Shown here: one piece after another, positions 19,178 to 32,327 of the stretch
Numbering within the stretch: position 1 is the first letter of the stretch
Layout: every line of letters begins with the position of its first letter
DNA from: Alisma plantago-aquatica
Taxonomy: Eukaryota > Streptophyta > Magnoliopsida > Alismatales > Alismataceae
Reading direction: 5' to 3'
Assembly: GCA_963693085.1 (NCBI GenBank)
Contig: OY856411.1
Coordinates: forward strand, 63,596,001-63,660,000
Length of the DNA stretch: 64,000 nucleotides
Position numbers and translations under genes: made by a program
The notes under the pieces: generated by a model
Told to the model about the DNA's origin: nothing
What the model saw: only the letters and a program-made list of their open reading frames with translations
The model's database searches: none

Positions 19178-20819
19178 GCACAAAAATGAGGAATCCAATG
19201 AAAATATTTGTAGAGGCGAATTCTAATCCTACATTGTTGATGTTCCAAATTAGCATCTTATTCAAATGTTTGGAGTTCGATAATAACCCTATCAAGATCA
19301 TTATGATGTTGTGACCCCAAATCCAATAACACCAGTAAGTATAATGTTTTTATTAGACCTACATCAGATCTAGCCACTTTTTTGTGATGATACCATGAAT
19401 GATTTGAAGCAAAATAAAACACAGCAAAATAAAACACGTAACTTAGTTTCAATTACCTTTGAACATTCGAAATGATTATAAATTGAATCAGTCTATCTAG
19501 GACTAACCATGTGAACAAATAATGATGTGTTTACTGTTATTACATGTTTCCCTTAATATGAACTTGGAATAAAGGAATTTTAGATTCAACATGATGATTT
19601 GTGGGTTCTAGTTTGATATAAAGGATCTATGGAACAAAACCCTAATTGAAAATGCAAACCCTATATCAGACCTCAAAATCTTAGATAAGGACTTTTGAGA
19701 AATTATTAACACCGCAGAGTTGACCATTTATTTTCAGATGGAATCTTGTTGGGGCACATGTATTGGGTTGATTTTTTGGTTATATACCCTGAGATCCATT
19801 ATGTGATTATTGTAATAGGGGTAATTTTTCATTTGTTTGATTACTAATAAAAGGAAAACCCACTTATTATGTTTATTTCAGTATTGAGATAACAAATAAA
19901 CGTAAGAATTTCCTAAGAATGTCTAAATTGGTGACATATGGTTTGTGTTGATGACTTGAACATGAGATCATATGTTTAATAATATTGCTCATTCATGTTA
20001 TGTTCCTAGTTGGTTATTATTGTGGTTAGTATAGGATAACAATAATAGACAAGGCTAGGATGTATGGCGAGTGATGAATATGTTTCTTTAGTCAGGATAT
20101 TATCTATCAACTCAGATACATGTGTACTTTCTAGAGAATAAGTTGTACTAAATAGACTCACCTTGAGATTGACACATGGGAGTCATGTAATGACATGTTG
20201 GAGTCATATCTCAATGTGATAGTGGTGAGTGGGATATTTTGACCTGAAGTAACTATGGTAACACAAGTTGTTTCATGTAGTTTGACATTAGCCCAACATG
20301 CTCTAGAATCTAGTTTATGTAAAGGTGGTGATTGGGTACACTGTGACGCATGAGGAATAATATGAGTGATATATATGGAATTTGCCCCTTCTGTGGAGTG
20401 ATATCCCTGACCACTAGACAAGCAAGACTATGAAATGCATGGTCATGATCATGTGAGACAATATATGATATTGAGATCACAATATATGGAATATTTTTAT
20501 CTATTTAAAGAAACATATATTGAACGTTGAGAAGTTGACATTCCATGCCTTAATTTCGGATATTTGTGACAAACAGAATATACTGTCATGGCAACATTGG
20601 TCACTTTATCAGTTGTAGTTATTATCCAACTCATTACTAATACTTGGGTGGTAATGATGTGTGGCTAGATACCACTCTTTGATTTTGTAGTTTTGAACAT
20701 CACTACCAACATATTTAGGAATCTACCAGGTCACATGCATAATGATCCATTAGGGAATTGAAGTTTACAATAAAACATATAATTGTAATGATTGTGAATC
20801 ATGATTAGGATGATTATTC
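19178..20819. other. Unassigned sequence, probably old LTR-type repeat
   Basis: No gene found. TGTTGGGGCACATG near 19748 could be an LTR start leading to the fragment below, but I cannot confirm it without a second copy. Confidence 0.35.
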
Positions 20820-21350
20820 CTTTAATTAGGTGACCAAAATGTTTGATTGGCCAGTCGGATTGAGTGTATCAATAGATCAATTGATTGTCAATCGGTTAAT
20901 TTAGTTTTCTACTGGACTGGCTTGGTTGGCTGATCAGGTATCTTGGTCGGATGATCAAGATGCAACATGGAAAGTCTCAAATTGGAAAGCTATCCAGATA
21001 TGGATGCAAACTATAATGATTAGATGATCAACTATCCTAATTGGGCAATCACGCCCTATAAGATTGTGATTTTCCAATTAGGTAGTGTGATCGGGCGATC
21101 AGAATCTGGTCTAAAATTTTGTAGCATTGGAATGTTTTTGAAATTACTATTAAGAAAGGGATTGGAATCATGGTTTTCCAAGGCCATGACTCTCCTATTT
21201 AAAGGGTTCACATCCCAGAAAGGTTTGACACAACACTTGACACAACTTGTAAGACAAGTTATTTGTCAAACTTCCCAAGATAGGAGAAGAAGGGGAGTTG
21301 TAGGACTACAAACACATTAACGAATCTTATTCCTCTTCAACTTGTTGAAT
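20820..21350 (+). repeat. Old copia-type LTR fragment, copy 1 (family X)
   Basis: Contains TTTTCCAAGGCCATGACTC, AAAGGGTTCACATC and ACAACACTTGA. These match in order with 52260-52530 (TTTTCCAATCCCATGACTAC, AAAGGGTGCACATC, ACAACACTTGA). The two copies are diverged, so this is an old dispersed repeat. The family is called an LTR because another copy (37540-37994) ends at a PBS. Confidence 0.5.
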
Positions 21351-23178
21351 GTAGTATACTAAAATTTAGGTTCATATCCTTGACTTACCTTGTTCTATAG
21401 GCCCTTTCAAGCTGTTTTAATGTTTAGTACTTTCTCCCCTAAATCAAAATGTGCTAGGATTAAATAATCAAATAAATTTAAAACTGGGTTCAATGTGAAA
21501 TTCACCAATTAATGAGTGTTCACCTTACTTCGACACGTGAAAAACTAACTAGGTAAATTTGAGAAATGGAAATAGAATAATACAAATAACTTTGTTAAAT
21601 CAGCTAAAAAGAGGAATAAACACATTAAATGTATACTTAAAACCCAAGTAAAGAAATAAAATATCAAACATTCTCAAAAGGCAAAATTAATTACACATTT
21701 GGATTCCTTATATTGTAGTTATTTTCTATGTGTCAAATTTAAGTTCAATCAGAGCTCATTTTCTCATTCATTTAACTATTTGGATTCTTAACCATCACAC
21801 ACACTAATTACATATAATTGCCATTTCAACGTGTGCATTACTTGTTCAATGCTCTCCATGTGTTGAACTAGGTAACCACGATCCCACTAAAATTGCACCT
21901 CTCTCCTCTTTGACGCGATCAACACTCTTGCTTTTGGGGATTGCCAACTGCCGCCAAGGATCATTACTTCTTTTACTCTACATTCCTAACCCTCTCATGC
22001 ACCTTTGTGTGACACCAAAACCCTAACTGACACTTCATCAACCTACACCTAGCATCTTGATCAATGTATGTAACTACAGAGGCTGACAAAGACCAACACA
22101 ATGATTGGGATCATACAAGACTCCCCATTTTCACCCTTTTGGATTCACACCTGAAGGACGTCCTACTACCACCCTACTCTTTTATTCCTTGCAACTATGA
22201 CCACAATGAAAACCTGACCATCGCCTACTTCCATGGCCTCTTTCAGGCCTAGAAGCCACCACACAGGATGGCAAACCTACAATTCTTCCATCCTCACACC
22301 TGCCTACACAAGTGCACTACTCCTTCTTCTTCCTTCTTTCCTTCAATCATACCTAGAATCCCAAGGCCACCCTTAGCATATTCACCTCCCTGGATCTTGC
22401 TAGTTCTAGGGAGGCTATAAAGACTCTCTAGCCGCTGTAGATCTATAGAGCATTAAGGTTGATACCGCCACCAACACGTCCCCTCTCTTCGTCTCCAACC
22501 TGTATCTATTTTCCTATTGCACCTACTAGCATGTCAACAAAAAGATGTTGCCATGGCCTTCGATGATTTTGCTATCCATCAAAAGCCAAAGGAATTGTAT
22601 TAAAGACCCTCCCCCAATACCTCATTATCATACTCCTCTGTTGCAATGCCCAACTGGGGTCAAGAGAAGATCCTCCACCACCTGCATAAGCAATCTACAG
22701 ACCATTTCCTTTTGCCACCATCTTGCCCACCATTAGGACCCTCTCCTTCCTCGTCTCCTTAGGCACCCTGCAGTCTAATCACACCACTTGTAATCTTATT
22801 GCCATCAAATTCACCACTCAGGCTTCCCAATGAATGCACTATCTGAACCTCACCTTCACCTCTCCTTCTCCTTCTCTTTTTCCTTCCCCTGTTCAGCCAC
22901 CAATCTACTAGGTAGCACCACCACCACCCTTTATAACATGATTCCTTGGCCTAGTTGTGAACTACCAATCCATGAAGCAAAAAACACAATTCACTCCATC
23001 ATTGGACCTGCATATACCATTGCTCCTCCTCCGACCTCCTCTCACCTCACCATAGCCATAACATCATCAGACATTCTCATTTTTTTGGCTACTATAAACC
23101 TGAACCTACCAACTCCATGGTCTCTAAGCCTGGAAGCAAACTACCCCAATGATCTTGAACATTGATGCCTATTCACCC
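21351..23178. other. Unassigned sequence without recognisable genes
   Basis: C-rich, pyrimidine-biased in 21880-23170, with short open frames at 22064, 22545 and 22830 that show no domain. It could be the leader part of an LTR element; I see no boundaries. Confidence 0.4.
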
Positions 23179-23607
23179 TAAGGCCACATTTGTTACATGG
23201 TGAATCACGGGGAGGGGAATGATGGTGAAACAAAAAAAATGTTGTTTGGTTGCCATGCTAATAGGGAATCATGGTGAATCCATGGTGAAATTTGGTCTAC
23301 TTTTGTCACCATGGAAAAACATGGTGAAGTTTTTTTTAAGGCTCCACTACCTATTTAGACATATATGCAAAAGACCATTTTATACTTGTGTAAGGTGTTT
23401 TTTTTTAAATTTCCCGCTCGCCGTCCCTATAACCATGTAATAAACAATGCTTTTAAAGATTTTCCCATCACTATCCTTATCACCATGAACATGTTACCAA
23501 ACAACACATTTTAACAATTTCCCCATCACCATCACCATCCCCTTCCCCATCACCTTCACCATCCCCATAACCATCAATTTTCTCACCATGTAACAAACAC
23601 AACCTTA
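23179..23607. mobile_element. MITE-like element with terminal inverted repeats (about 429 bp)
   Basis: Left end TAAGGCCACATTTGTTACATGG, of which positions 23191-23203 match exactly; the right end in reverse complement gives TAAGGTTGTGTTTGTTACAT then GGTGA. About 20 of 25 terminal bases match. Interior words are also inverted (GGTGAA and CACC repeats). No coding capacity. The terminal sequence resembles PIF/Harbinger-type MITEs (GGCC..TTTGTT), but a clean 3-bp target duplication is not seen (TAA left, TTA right). Confidence 0.65.
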
Positions 23608-25418
23608 CCTGAGTATAGAGATTATCATGAAGTGGGGCATGGAAGATCAATGATGTGCCATATGACTTGTAGGTGGGTTCTTACTTTATGCATTTCAAGT
23701 TTCTCAATCCAGTTCTTAGAACTAATAACATGTGCAATTGTATATGTGATGATAGACAATGCTAATAATCATAATCCTATTAAGTAGTAACACATGTTGG
23801 TCAAGCTAATCCATACTATTAACATATACATACAAATAAAAATGTTTATGTGTTGTCTATATGAGATCTATAATTTTGTGGATATTACAAAATATATCAA
23901 AAGTAGTTTAGATGGTAATTAAGGTTCATGATATATAACTTGTTTATGATAATGATAGACCTCTTGATCAACTACCGTAATATATAACATGTTATCAAAC
24001 ATACTAGCACATTAGTAGTAGTAGTTGATAAGGTTGTTACTTATGATTTACAAAAAAATATTTATTAATAAGGAAAATTAAGACAAGGAGTACATGTCAG
24101 GTGTAAGTAGGGGCATGATAATAATCTAATTACTTAATACATTGTGTTAGTGTTATTATATATGAAGTTGAAAATCCTAGATTCACATGTCAATTTGATG
24201 ACAATAGGAAGTACTCTATTTATGTTTCCCTTTTTATGAATTGAAGGGTATAAAGGAGAAAGAATAATTACTATATTGTAACTACACATATAGATGGATT
24301 TATAATTTCACAAAATTGACATTAGATGGCATGTGAAATTGGGACATATATGAATATACCTTAGCTCATATAACCACATGGGATATACTTGCATATATAT
24401 ACATACTAATATTAGAGTATAAGTATATGGATATTATATATAAAATGATACTGTAATAAACCCTAGATATTCCTAGTAAGAGTAATTGATAAATAATAGA
24501 TAATCCAATCTCTCACTATATATATGGGAAATTCCAAAATTTTGAAAATGCTAAACCACATGAGGTAACCAATAATGGAATTAGATATACTCTAGTTTAT
24601 CATTTGCCGTTATGGACTAATGGGTGTGTAACATACTTTTAGATCGATATGTATGAACTATGAAATTGACCCCTAGAGATGTAGTTAGTTGTGAAAATTA
24701 GGTATGTACATCTTCAATTTTATTTTGGGCATTATTTTAATTAAACATGATTCTTTTAATGAGGCATCTCTTGAATATCAATTCTATTGAAACTCAATTC
24801 TATCGAAACTCAATTTCTAGAATTCATATTTCCTGATTTGTATTCATTTAAATTCCCATGATTGTTGAATTACTCTTTTATAATGGGTATGTGGACCCCT
24901 CCAACTATGATTGCATTTTTATGAGCTATTGTCTGAAATACTAGTCTTGCCTCTCTAATATATGCATGCTACATATTTGAATAGAATATCTAGAATAGTG
25001 ATAGTTATGTATAACTATACATACATAGGGTGCACATATTCCGCCTAGGGTATGCATTTCCAACCTTATTTCTTTTTCGGACATGATCCTGTGGTGTTAC
25101 AGTCTTGTATTAAGTATATTTAGAGTTGTTATGCATGCAAATGTTTATTGTTTTAAATTGGAATTGTGGTTAACTATTATGTCAATACACTTTTATTCTC
25201 ATACTTGTATTCTGAATTTTAATATGCCTTGTTTCTCTTGTTATAATTTTTTTTAACTTCGCTAATGAAAATAGCCACTATTTTTGTGGGAACATCTCTT
25301 TTTACACCTTTAACCCAATAAAATGCCCAAAGTGTTTATTATATGAACATACTCAACCTTTCGTGACGTATCTTTGTTTCCTATGTTATTGGTGATGTTC
25401 TATTCCACCTTGGTGTAG
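23608..25418. other. Unassigned AT-rich sequence
   Basis: About 1.8 kb of AT-rich DNA with no open frame of note, no inverted or tandem repeat boundaries that I can see, and no RNA gene. It ends at the GTATA target site of element B. Confidence 0.5.
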
Positions 25419-25423
25419 GTATA

Positions 25424-27040
25424 TGATGCGATGATTTTGAGTCGCATTTATAGACTTGTTTTACTCGCGTTCTATGCGTTTGTTGGTCATTTTGGTGGTT
25501 AATATCGCATAATTCAATTACTTTAGTCTATGATCCTTCTCAGTGTCAAATCTCTCTTATTTTATTTTTTTGAGCATAAATGATCACAATAATAGGTTTT
25601 ATCCTGACTTATGTGGTTTTGTTTAGAAATTTCAGGGAAAATACATATCTGCAGCTGTCGATACCATTGACGCAAGTCGATACTATCGACACAGCCACAG
25701 GTAGCCAGCCGTAAGGAGTAGCACATAGTTGATACCATCGACAGGGAAGTCGATGGTAGTGACATACCATCAGGTTGTTTGCGAGTAGACAGTCGATACT
25801 ATCGACCACAAAGTTGATACTATCAACACGTGGAGTTTCAGAGACGGAAAAGGGATACAACTGACGCTTAACAGAGTCGATACCATCGACCCGCGTCGAT
25901 GGTATCGAGTTAGCATCAGACGCAATGAAGAAAAGAAAAGAAGGCTTGCCGATATCGTGCAGAGTCGATACCATCGACCCACATTGATGGTATCGACACC
26001 GTCAGATCAGAGTTTGTTTCAAATCGACCCAAATCCGACGGCTGTGATATTTTTGCAACCTAACTCGGTGATTATACCTAATGATGGCGGCCAAGAGTAG
26101 GGTATCACATCATTAGCCGCTGCACACATCCCGAGAAGGTGTGGAGAGAAGAAGGGAGCCCAGAAGCACGCCCCAATCATTCCGGAAGCTGAAGAAGACC
26201 GTTTTCCACTACTGAAAGGATGTAGATCGCGCATTCTACGTTGAGGAACACTTGGATCTTCTCCGTTCAGGGGTTTCATTACTTATTCACGTTTCTCTCC
26301 ATGTTTCTCCTTTTCTCAACCATATTTTTCTCTGAGATGAACATGCGTGGCTAATCCCATTTATCTTTAGGACCGGGAGTAGCCCGGGGAAGCATTGTAT
26401 GGAATTTTTATCATAGTAATTCATAATTTATCTCTTAAATCCGTGGTATGATTTTGTTTTCTCAATTATATTGTTATGCGTGATCACCATAATGATAATC
26501 TAATGTCTTTAATTACTTTGAAAGAAGAATTAATGGTTGAAAAGAGACAAAATTCACATTAATTAACAAATCCCTTGAACAAGGTGATGTAAGGTTAATG
26601 GTGGAAACCCAGAGGTCGATTCTAATGCACCTTGTAGTTTAGGGTATAGTTTACTATGACGGTGGAACTGACCTAGACATAGGTAGTGAATTGTACCATG
26701 ATAGTGGACAATTCTGACAATGGGCCACTACCCGGATTGAGAGATGAACCTGAGTAACTATATGGAAATTCATACAATGAAAACCCGTGGTGAAACCACA
26801 ATCCTAAAGATCTCCATCTGAATTGATTAAACTAAACATTTAATCGATTGCTTTATTTTATTTTATTTCATTTTATTTTTAAAACAACTCTCATAACCTT
26901 TTTATTGGTCTAGCTGATTGCGAGTAGTTAGTAGTAGTCTACCGATAATTTAGTATCCCTGAGTTCGACTTGGGCCTCACAAAGACCTATACTACATTGA
27001 TACGTATACTTGCATTTGCACGCACGGTAAAATCGTGTTA
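25424..27040 (+). repeat. Element B 5' LTR
   Basis: 1617 bp. Ends CGTGTTA where the 3' LTR ends TGTGTCA, so the terminal CA is mutated. Near the end it carries TCCCTGAGTTCGACTTGG and CATTGATACGTATACTTGC, typical of Athila-group U5. No clear TATA box is seen after the palindrome cluster. Confidence 0.93.
25657..25997 (+). repeat. Palindrome cluster in U3 of element B 5' LTR
   Basis: About ten copies of a 15-bp near-palindrome GTCGATACCATCGAC (arms GTCGAT/ATCGAC, 3-bp centre), in both orientations of the centre. They lie at 25657, 25676, 25728, 25750, 25792, 25813, 25876, 25895, 25964 and 25983. Several have C-to-T or G-to-A changes in the arms, for example GTTGATACTATCAAC. Confidence 0.9.
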
Positions 27041-27046
27041 AGTTTT

Positions 27047-27064
27047 TGGCGACGTTGCCGGGGA
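27047..27064 (+). other. Primer-binding site of element B (tRNA-Asp type)
   Basis: TGGCGACGTTGCCGGGGA, six bases after the 5' LTR. The usual Athila site complementary to tRNA-Asp reads TGGCGCC then GTTGCCGGGGA; one C is changed to A here. Confidence 0.85.
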
Positions 27065-27229
27065 CACGAAAATTGTCGGCACTACGAGTACTGCAAGCGG
27101 CCACTCTAGGCCACATTTTTATTTTATTATTTTATTATCATTTTAGGAATTCATAGTTTTATTTTTCATATTATTGTAATCGTCTAGCACTGTACTGAAC
27201 TGAAATTATCATCTTGTAGGTATTGGTGC

Positions 27230-28291
27230 ATGGTGAAGACGCGTAGCACCGACTACACACAGTAATCACCAGAGATTCCACTGTCGGGACCAGACGACAA
27301 GGAGAACTATGTTAAAGACCAACCGGATGATATAGATTCTGACTCAGAACAAGAAGCCATGGCAGAAGAGCAGACGATATGGGAGAAGATAAAAGCTTCT
27401 TCATCATTCGCTTCAAAAGGGCCAATAAAGAAGCAGGCAATCAATATTCTAACTTATAAAATTGATCCTGCATTAATAAATTTGGTCAAATCAAATGCAT
27501 TTCATGGGCTTAAAAACAAAGATCTGGTGACTCATATAAGCCAGTTCGTGGAGAACTGTGATATGATTAAGATAGACAGGTTTCTACAGGAGACGTTGTA
27601 CTTGAAGCTGTTTCTTAGCTCTCTGGCGGGAAATGCATGAGAATGGCTACATAATCTTGATGATGAGTATGTGGAATCATGGAACCACATGGTAGAAGTG
27701 TTCTTTGAAACGTTCTTTCCGCCCGAGAAGACAAATGATATGATCAGAAAAATTTATAATTTCAGCCAGAAAGCAGGAGAGACTTACTTCGAGACCTGGG
27801 AACAATTTCAGATCATGCTAAGGAGGTGCCCACATCATGGGCTGGACAAGGAAAAGCATGTCAAAATCTTCTATTTTTCTCTTTCCGAGCATGATAGAAG
27901 TAACTTAGACTCTGCAGGTTTAGGTTTCTTCTTAAACAACACAGGCACGAGGTGTCGGGAAATTTTGAAGAATATGGCGAAGAAGCAATCTTGGGGCGAC
28001 AGAGACATCGTAGAGCATGTTCAGGCTACGGGGGAGTCAAAGGCCATCAATGAGCTAAATGAGAAGATGGACCTTCTAGCAAAGAAATTGCTTGCAAAAG
28101 AAGACGCAAAATCAGATGATGAGGCTCAAGTAAAATTCATGCGCCAGCAGCAGGGGTACAGAAACAACGATTACTCGTGGAGGAAAGACAAGAAATTTTC
28201 CTGGAAGGACCCAAATAATTTTTTGCAGGACCCCAATGCAAAACCCCAACCCTCATCAGAGGATAAGAGAATGAGTTGCTCAATCAAGTAA
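27230..28291 (+). pseudogene. Element B gag (capsid), interrupted
   Basis: The likely start is ATG at 27230 (MVKTRSTDYTQ), followed by a TAA at 27263; the same frame reopens and continues through MAEEQTIWEKIKAS at 27359. A TGA at 27638 interrupts it at AGNA/EWLHNLDDEYVESW. The part AGNA-(stop)-EWL and FFETFFPPEKTNDMIRKIYN is the retrotransposon gag core (W then F..FFP..K). FETWEQFQIMLRRCPHHGL is typical of Athila gag. The protein would assemble the virus-like particle and bind RNA. Only point stops are seen, three reading interruptions in about 350 codons. Confidence 0.85.
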
Positions 28292-28353
28292 TAAAGTAGA
28301 ATCAAGAACTAATGAACACTTTTGGCCAGTAGATCAAGCAACAAGGTGAATTC

Positions 28354-29466
28354 ATGAATCAGTTTGGGCAGACCCTACAAAGCCATGGGGCTCAGATGAG
28401 GATGATAGAGACATCCTTGGTGCAAATGGTAGCTGAGATAGCAAATTTAAAGAAGCCAGCACAGCAAGGCTTCCTGGGTAATACAAACATTCCAGGAGGA
28501 AAGCAACAGGCTAAGGCAATCTTGCTAAGGAGTGGTAAGAAGATTTTATACCCCAGGGCCGATGAACTAAGCAAACCCCAATCAGAAATCATAGGTGAAG
28601 CCATAGAGGAGGTTCCGATCCTAATCACCGAGCCGGTAGAGGATGTGGTAGAGGATGTTACAACAGAACCCGTCATTGTTGAGGAGGAGACACAGAAGAG
28701 GACGCCATATGTGCTGCCACATCAAAGGGCACAAAATGTCCCGATCCCATATCTAAATAGTGTGAAAGCCAAGAAAGGGGACACTCAATTCAAGAAGTTT
28801 CTAGATAGCTTTAGAAAGCTGTCGGTCAACATTCCACTTTTAGAAGCAATCGAGCAGATACCCTCCTACGGGAAGTTTTTGAAAGACATCATCACAAAGA
28901 AAAGGAAAATCCCTGATACTGAGGTTGTGGTTCTCAAGGAGCAGGTGAGTGCCTTCATCATGGGCACATTACCACCTAAAAGGCAGGATCCGGGCTGCTT
29001 CAATATTTCATGCTACATTGGTAAGGTGAAATTCGGCGAAGCACTGTGTGATTCTGGGACAAGCATAAATCTGATGCCTCTCTCTACGTTCAAGAAATTG
29101 GGACTGAAAGAATCAAGGTCAAGCAATATGACAATACAGTTGGTGGATAATTCAGTGGTAAAACCGTATGGTATTTGCGAAGATGTGTTGGTGAAAGTTG
29201 ATCGGTTTGTATTCCCAGCAGACTTTGTTATAATGGAAAAGCAAGATGAATAGGGTAATGAGTTACTCCTTGGACGACCCTTCCAAGCCACTTCTGACAT
29301 GATACTTGATATGGGGAGAGGTCGTTTGACCTTGGGTATCACTGATGATCAGTTTGAAATGGTCATGGCCTCTAGCACAATGCAATCAAAAGCTAAGGAG
29401 CAATGCCACATGATGAAGCATTTTGATTAGAATTTCTCTCTCTGTCTAGGGAAGCCGTTTTTAGAT
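28354..29466 (+). pseudogene. Element B aspartic protease region
   Basis: Opens with MNQFGQTLQSHGAQMRMIE, a gag-tail helix, then a linker rich in E and V (VEDVVEDVTTEPVIVEEE). It then runs into the protease: KVKFGEALCDSGTSINLMPL, with DSG in place of the common DLG or DSGA, and later LLLGRPFQATSDMILDM. A TAG at 29251 splits it just before the LLLGRPF motif, and another follows near 29428. The protease would cut the Gag-Pol precursor. Same frame as downstream RT, so gag and pol here are separated by a frame change at 28291-28354. Confidence 0.85.
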
Positions 29467-31431
29467 ATGGCTCATGTTATGACTAAGGTAGAAAAGGGGA
29501 CACTAGCTGTAGACATTATGGAGCAGACCAAGGTTGTGTCTCTTAGCAAGGCTGTGGGTTTTCCCAATGATGAAGAGGAGGACATCCCGCCCTCTACTGA
29601 AGATGAGACCATAGCAAGTTCTGTTTTCAATGCATATCCAGAATTGCCTCTTGAAGCCTGCCTGGTTAATATAACACATGATTGGATGAGAAGCAAGTCA
29701 CTACAAGAATGCGCCAAGATGCTTCAGGTGCTGCCATGTTTCTACGCTAGGTACTATGAAGACCTTGGAGAACTCCCACCACCGCTTCTGTCATCCTTGA
29801 TCAACCCACCAGATTTAGAATTGAAGCCACTGCCACCTCATTTGAAATATGCATTTTTAGCTGAGGGTGAGAAGCTACCAGTGATCATTTTGGCATATCT
29901 GAGTGCCAAGGAGGAGGATCAACTGCTGATCGTGCTGAAGAACCACCGAGGTGCATTCGGGTGGTCAGTCGTAGACATCAAGGGGATTTCCCCTACATTG
30001 TGCCAGCACAAGATCCGGCGCGAGGAGGGAGCCAAACCTGTAATTCAACCACAACGTCGACTGAATCCTAGCATGATGGAGGTCGTCAAGAAGGGGGTGA
30101 TTTAGCTCCTTTCTGCAGGTATCATCTATGCTATATCCGACTCGACGTGGGTGAGTCCTACACAGGTAGTCCCTAAAAAGGGGGGAATTACTGTTACACA
30201 TAATTTGTTGAATGAGCCAGTCACGACCCGTCTGGTAACTGGGTGGCATGTATGTATAGATTACCGTAGATTAAATGCTGCTACACTTAAGGATCATTTT
30301 CCTCTCTCATTCATTGATCAAATTTTAGAGTGATTAGCAGGCCAATCTCATTTTTGTTTTCTCGATGGTTATTTGGGCTACAATCAGATTTCAATTGATC
30401 CTAAGGACCAAGAGAAGTCCACCTTCACTTGTCCTTACGGAACATTTGCATACTGCTGTATGCCCTTTGGATTTTGTAACGCACCAACAACCTTTCAGCG
30501 TTGCATGCTTGCCATTTTTTCCTATATGGTTGAACGCTGTTTGAAAGTCTTTATGCACGATTTCTCTATCTATGGTGCGTCTTTTGATGAATGCTTATAC
30601 AATTTGGATAAGGTTTTGCAGAAGTGTGAGGACACACATTTGGTTCTCAATTGGAAGAAATGTCATATGATGGTTAGCGAAGGGATCGTGCTAGGACATA
30701 AAGTGTCTAGCAAAGGGTTGGAGGTAGATCCGGTGAAAATTGATGTTATTTCCGAATTACTCCCACCGAATTCGGTGAAAGCGGTACGGAGTTTTCTAGG
30801 TCACGCCGGTTTTTATCGCCGCTTTAAAAAAGATTTCTCAAAAGTCTCCAAACCATTATCTGAGTTGCTGGAGAAGGATGCTGTGTTTGATTTTAACGAA
30901 AAGCGTTTACATGCGTTTAATGTGCTTAAAGAAAAATTAATTTCTGCTCTAGTTGTGCAAACACCGGACTGGACAAAACCTTTTAAATTGATGTGTGATG
31001 CATCAGATTTCACAGTGGGGGCTGTTTTAGGACAACATGTGGACAATAAACCCGCTGTGATTTTCTATGCGTCCAAAACATTAAATGAAGCACAACTGAA
31101 TTACACGACAACTGAAAAAGAGCTTCTCGCCGTAGTCTTTGCGTTTGAAAAATTTCGGCAATATCTTGTTGGATCTAAAGTCGTGGTATGGACGGACCAT
31201 GCCGCCATAAAGTATTTGATGGAAAAGAAAGATGTCAAACCTAGACTGATTAGGTGGATCTTACTATTACAAGAATTTGATATTGAAATCAAAGATAAGG
31301 CGGGAATAGAAAATGTGGTTGCGGATCATTTGTCTAGGTTGGAAAGGGTAGATGAGAAGGACGTGCATATACCCATTACCGAGACGTTTCCTAATGAACA
31401 ACTTCTATCTATGAAATCTAAATATCCTTAG
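29467..31431 (+). pseudogene. Element B reverse transcriptase and RNase H
   Basis: Continuous frame with stops at 30103 (TAG), 30331 (TGA) and 31429 (TAG). RT motifs: [77 protein letters not shown]. The catalytic FMDD reads FMHD (residues 60-63 counted from 30373), which should abolish activity. RNase [47 protein letters not shown], then VADHLSRL. The TGA in [15 protein letters not shown] fits an Arg CGA codon changed by C-to-T. Confidence 0.92.
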
Positions 31432-31443
31432 TTTTCTTTTATT

Positions 31444-32034
31444 GTGAATTATCTTGCATGCAAAATTATCCCAGATGATTGGACATACCAAGAGGAAAAG
31501 AAAATTTTCCATTCTTTGCGATATTATTTCTGGGATGACCCTATTCTGTTGAAGCAGTGCAGGGACTGTGTGTTGCGTAGGTGTGTACCAAAGGTGGAAT
31601 ATGAAAGTGTCCTTCGTCATTGCCATACTCTACCGACTGGTGGCCACCATGCTAGTTCCAGAACGACGGCCAAGGTACTTGAGAGCGGCCTTTACTGGCC
31701 TACTTTGTTCCGGGACGCGTATGACTATGTGCGGCAATGCGATTCCTACCAACAGGCAGGTAACATTTCAAAGAGACAGGAGATGCCCCTCAATGTATTT
31801 CAAGAGGTCGAGGTGTTCAATCTGTGGGGTATTGATTTTATGGGACCCTTTGTGTCCTCCAATTCTAACTTGTACATTCTATTAGCTGTTGACTATGTAT
31901 CGAAGTGGGTAGAAGCAATACCCACTAGGACTAATGATGTCGTTGTAGTGTGCAGGTTTGTCAAAGAATACATTTTCTGCAGGTTTGGTGTACTAAGATA
32001 GATTATTAGTGATGGAGGTACACATTCCCGAGGG
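31444..32034 (+). pseudogene. Element B integrase, truncated within the catalytic core
   Basis: Zinc-binding part HCHTLPTGGHHASSRTTAKV to RQCDSYQQAG has H, H and one C, with the second C replaced by Y. Core: VFNLWGIDFMGPF (first D), YVSKWVEAIPT, then after a TAG at 31999 IISDGGTH (second D). It then breaks off at about 32020 into noncoding sequence with a palindrome cluster. The third acidic residue and the whole C-terminal region seen in element A are missing. The break joins directly to the internal promoter-like region, so the deletion may have removed roughly 650 bp of pol. Confidence 0.9.
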
Positions 32035-32051
32035 TGTTTGCCCTAAGTAGA

Positions 32052-32302
32052 GTCAATACTATTGACTTGCGTCGATGGTATCGACGCTACACATCACTGA
32101 TCCGCGAGAGGAAATCAACGACGATCGCTACATCAAGAGAATCGATCCGTGGGATGGGTTGATACCATCGACCCTCATCGATGGTATCAATGCGTCATCG
32201 ATCTGGGCCCCGACATCAGGCTATTGACAACCGTCGATACTAGCGGAAGATCGTATTGTGCTACACGAGTCGATACCATCGACTCCCGTCGATGGTATCG
32301 AC
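32052..32302 (+). repeat. Element B internal palindrome cluster
   Basis: About seven copies of the LTR 15-mer: GTCAATACTATTGAC (32052), GTCGATGGTATCGAC (32070), GTTGATACCATCGAC (32158), a degenerate ATCGATGGTATCAA and a GTCGATACTAGC. GTCGATACCATCGAC (32269) and GTCGATGGTATCGAC (32288) close the cluster. It is outside the LTR, 230-480 bp before the probable accessory start codon. Confidence 0.9.
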
Positions 32303-32327
32303 GGGTGCACAACAGCGACGACCACAG

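Noticed and set aside
18917..19314. Several ORFs of 75-112 codons rich in Tyr/Ile/Thr/His
   Set aside because: Translations of TA/CA microsatellites.
22830..23165. 111-codon + strand ORF (and neighbours at 22064 and 22545)
   Set aside because: No domain, Ser/Pro/Thr-rich from C-rich DNA, no promoter or splice context.
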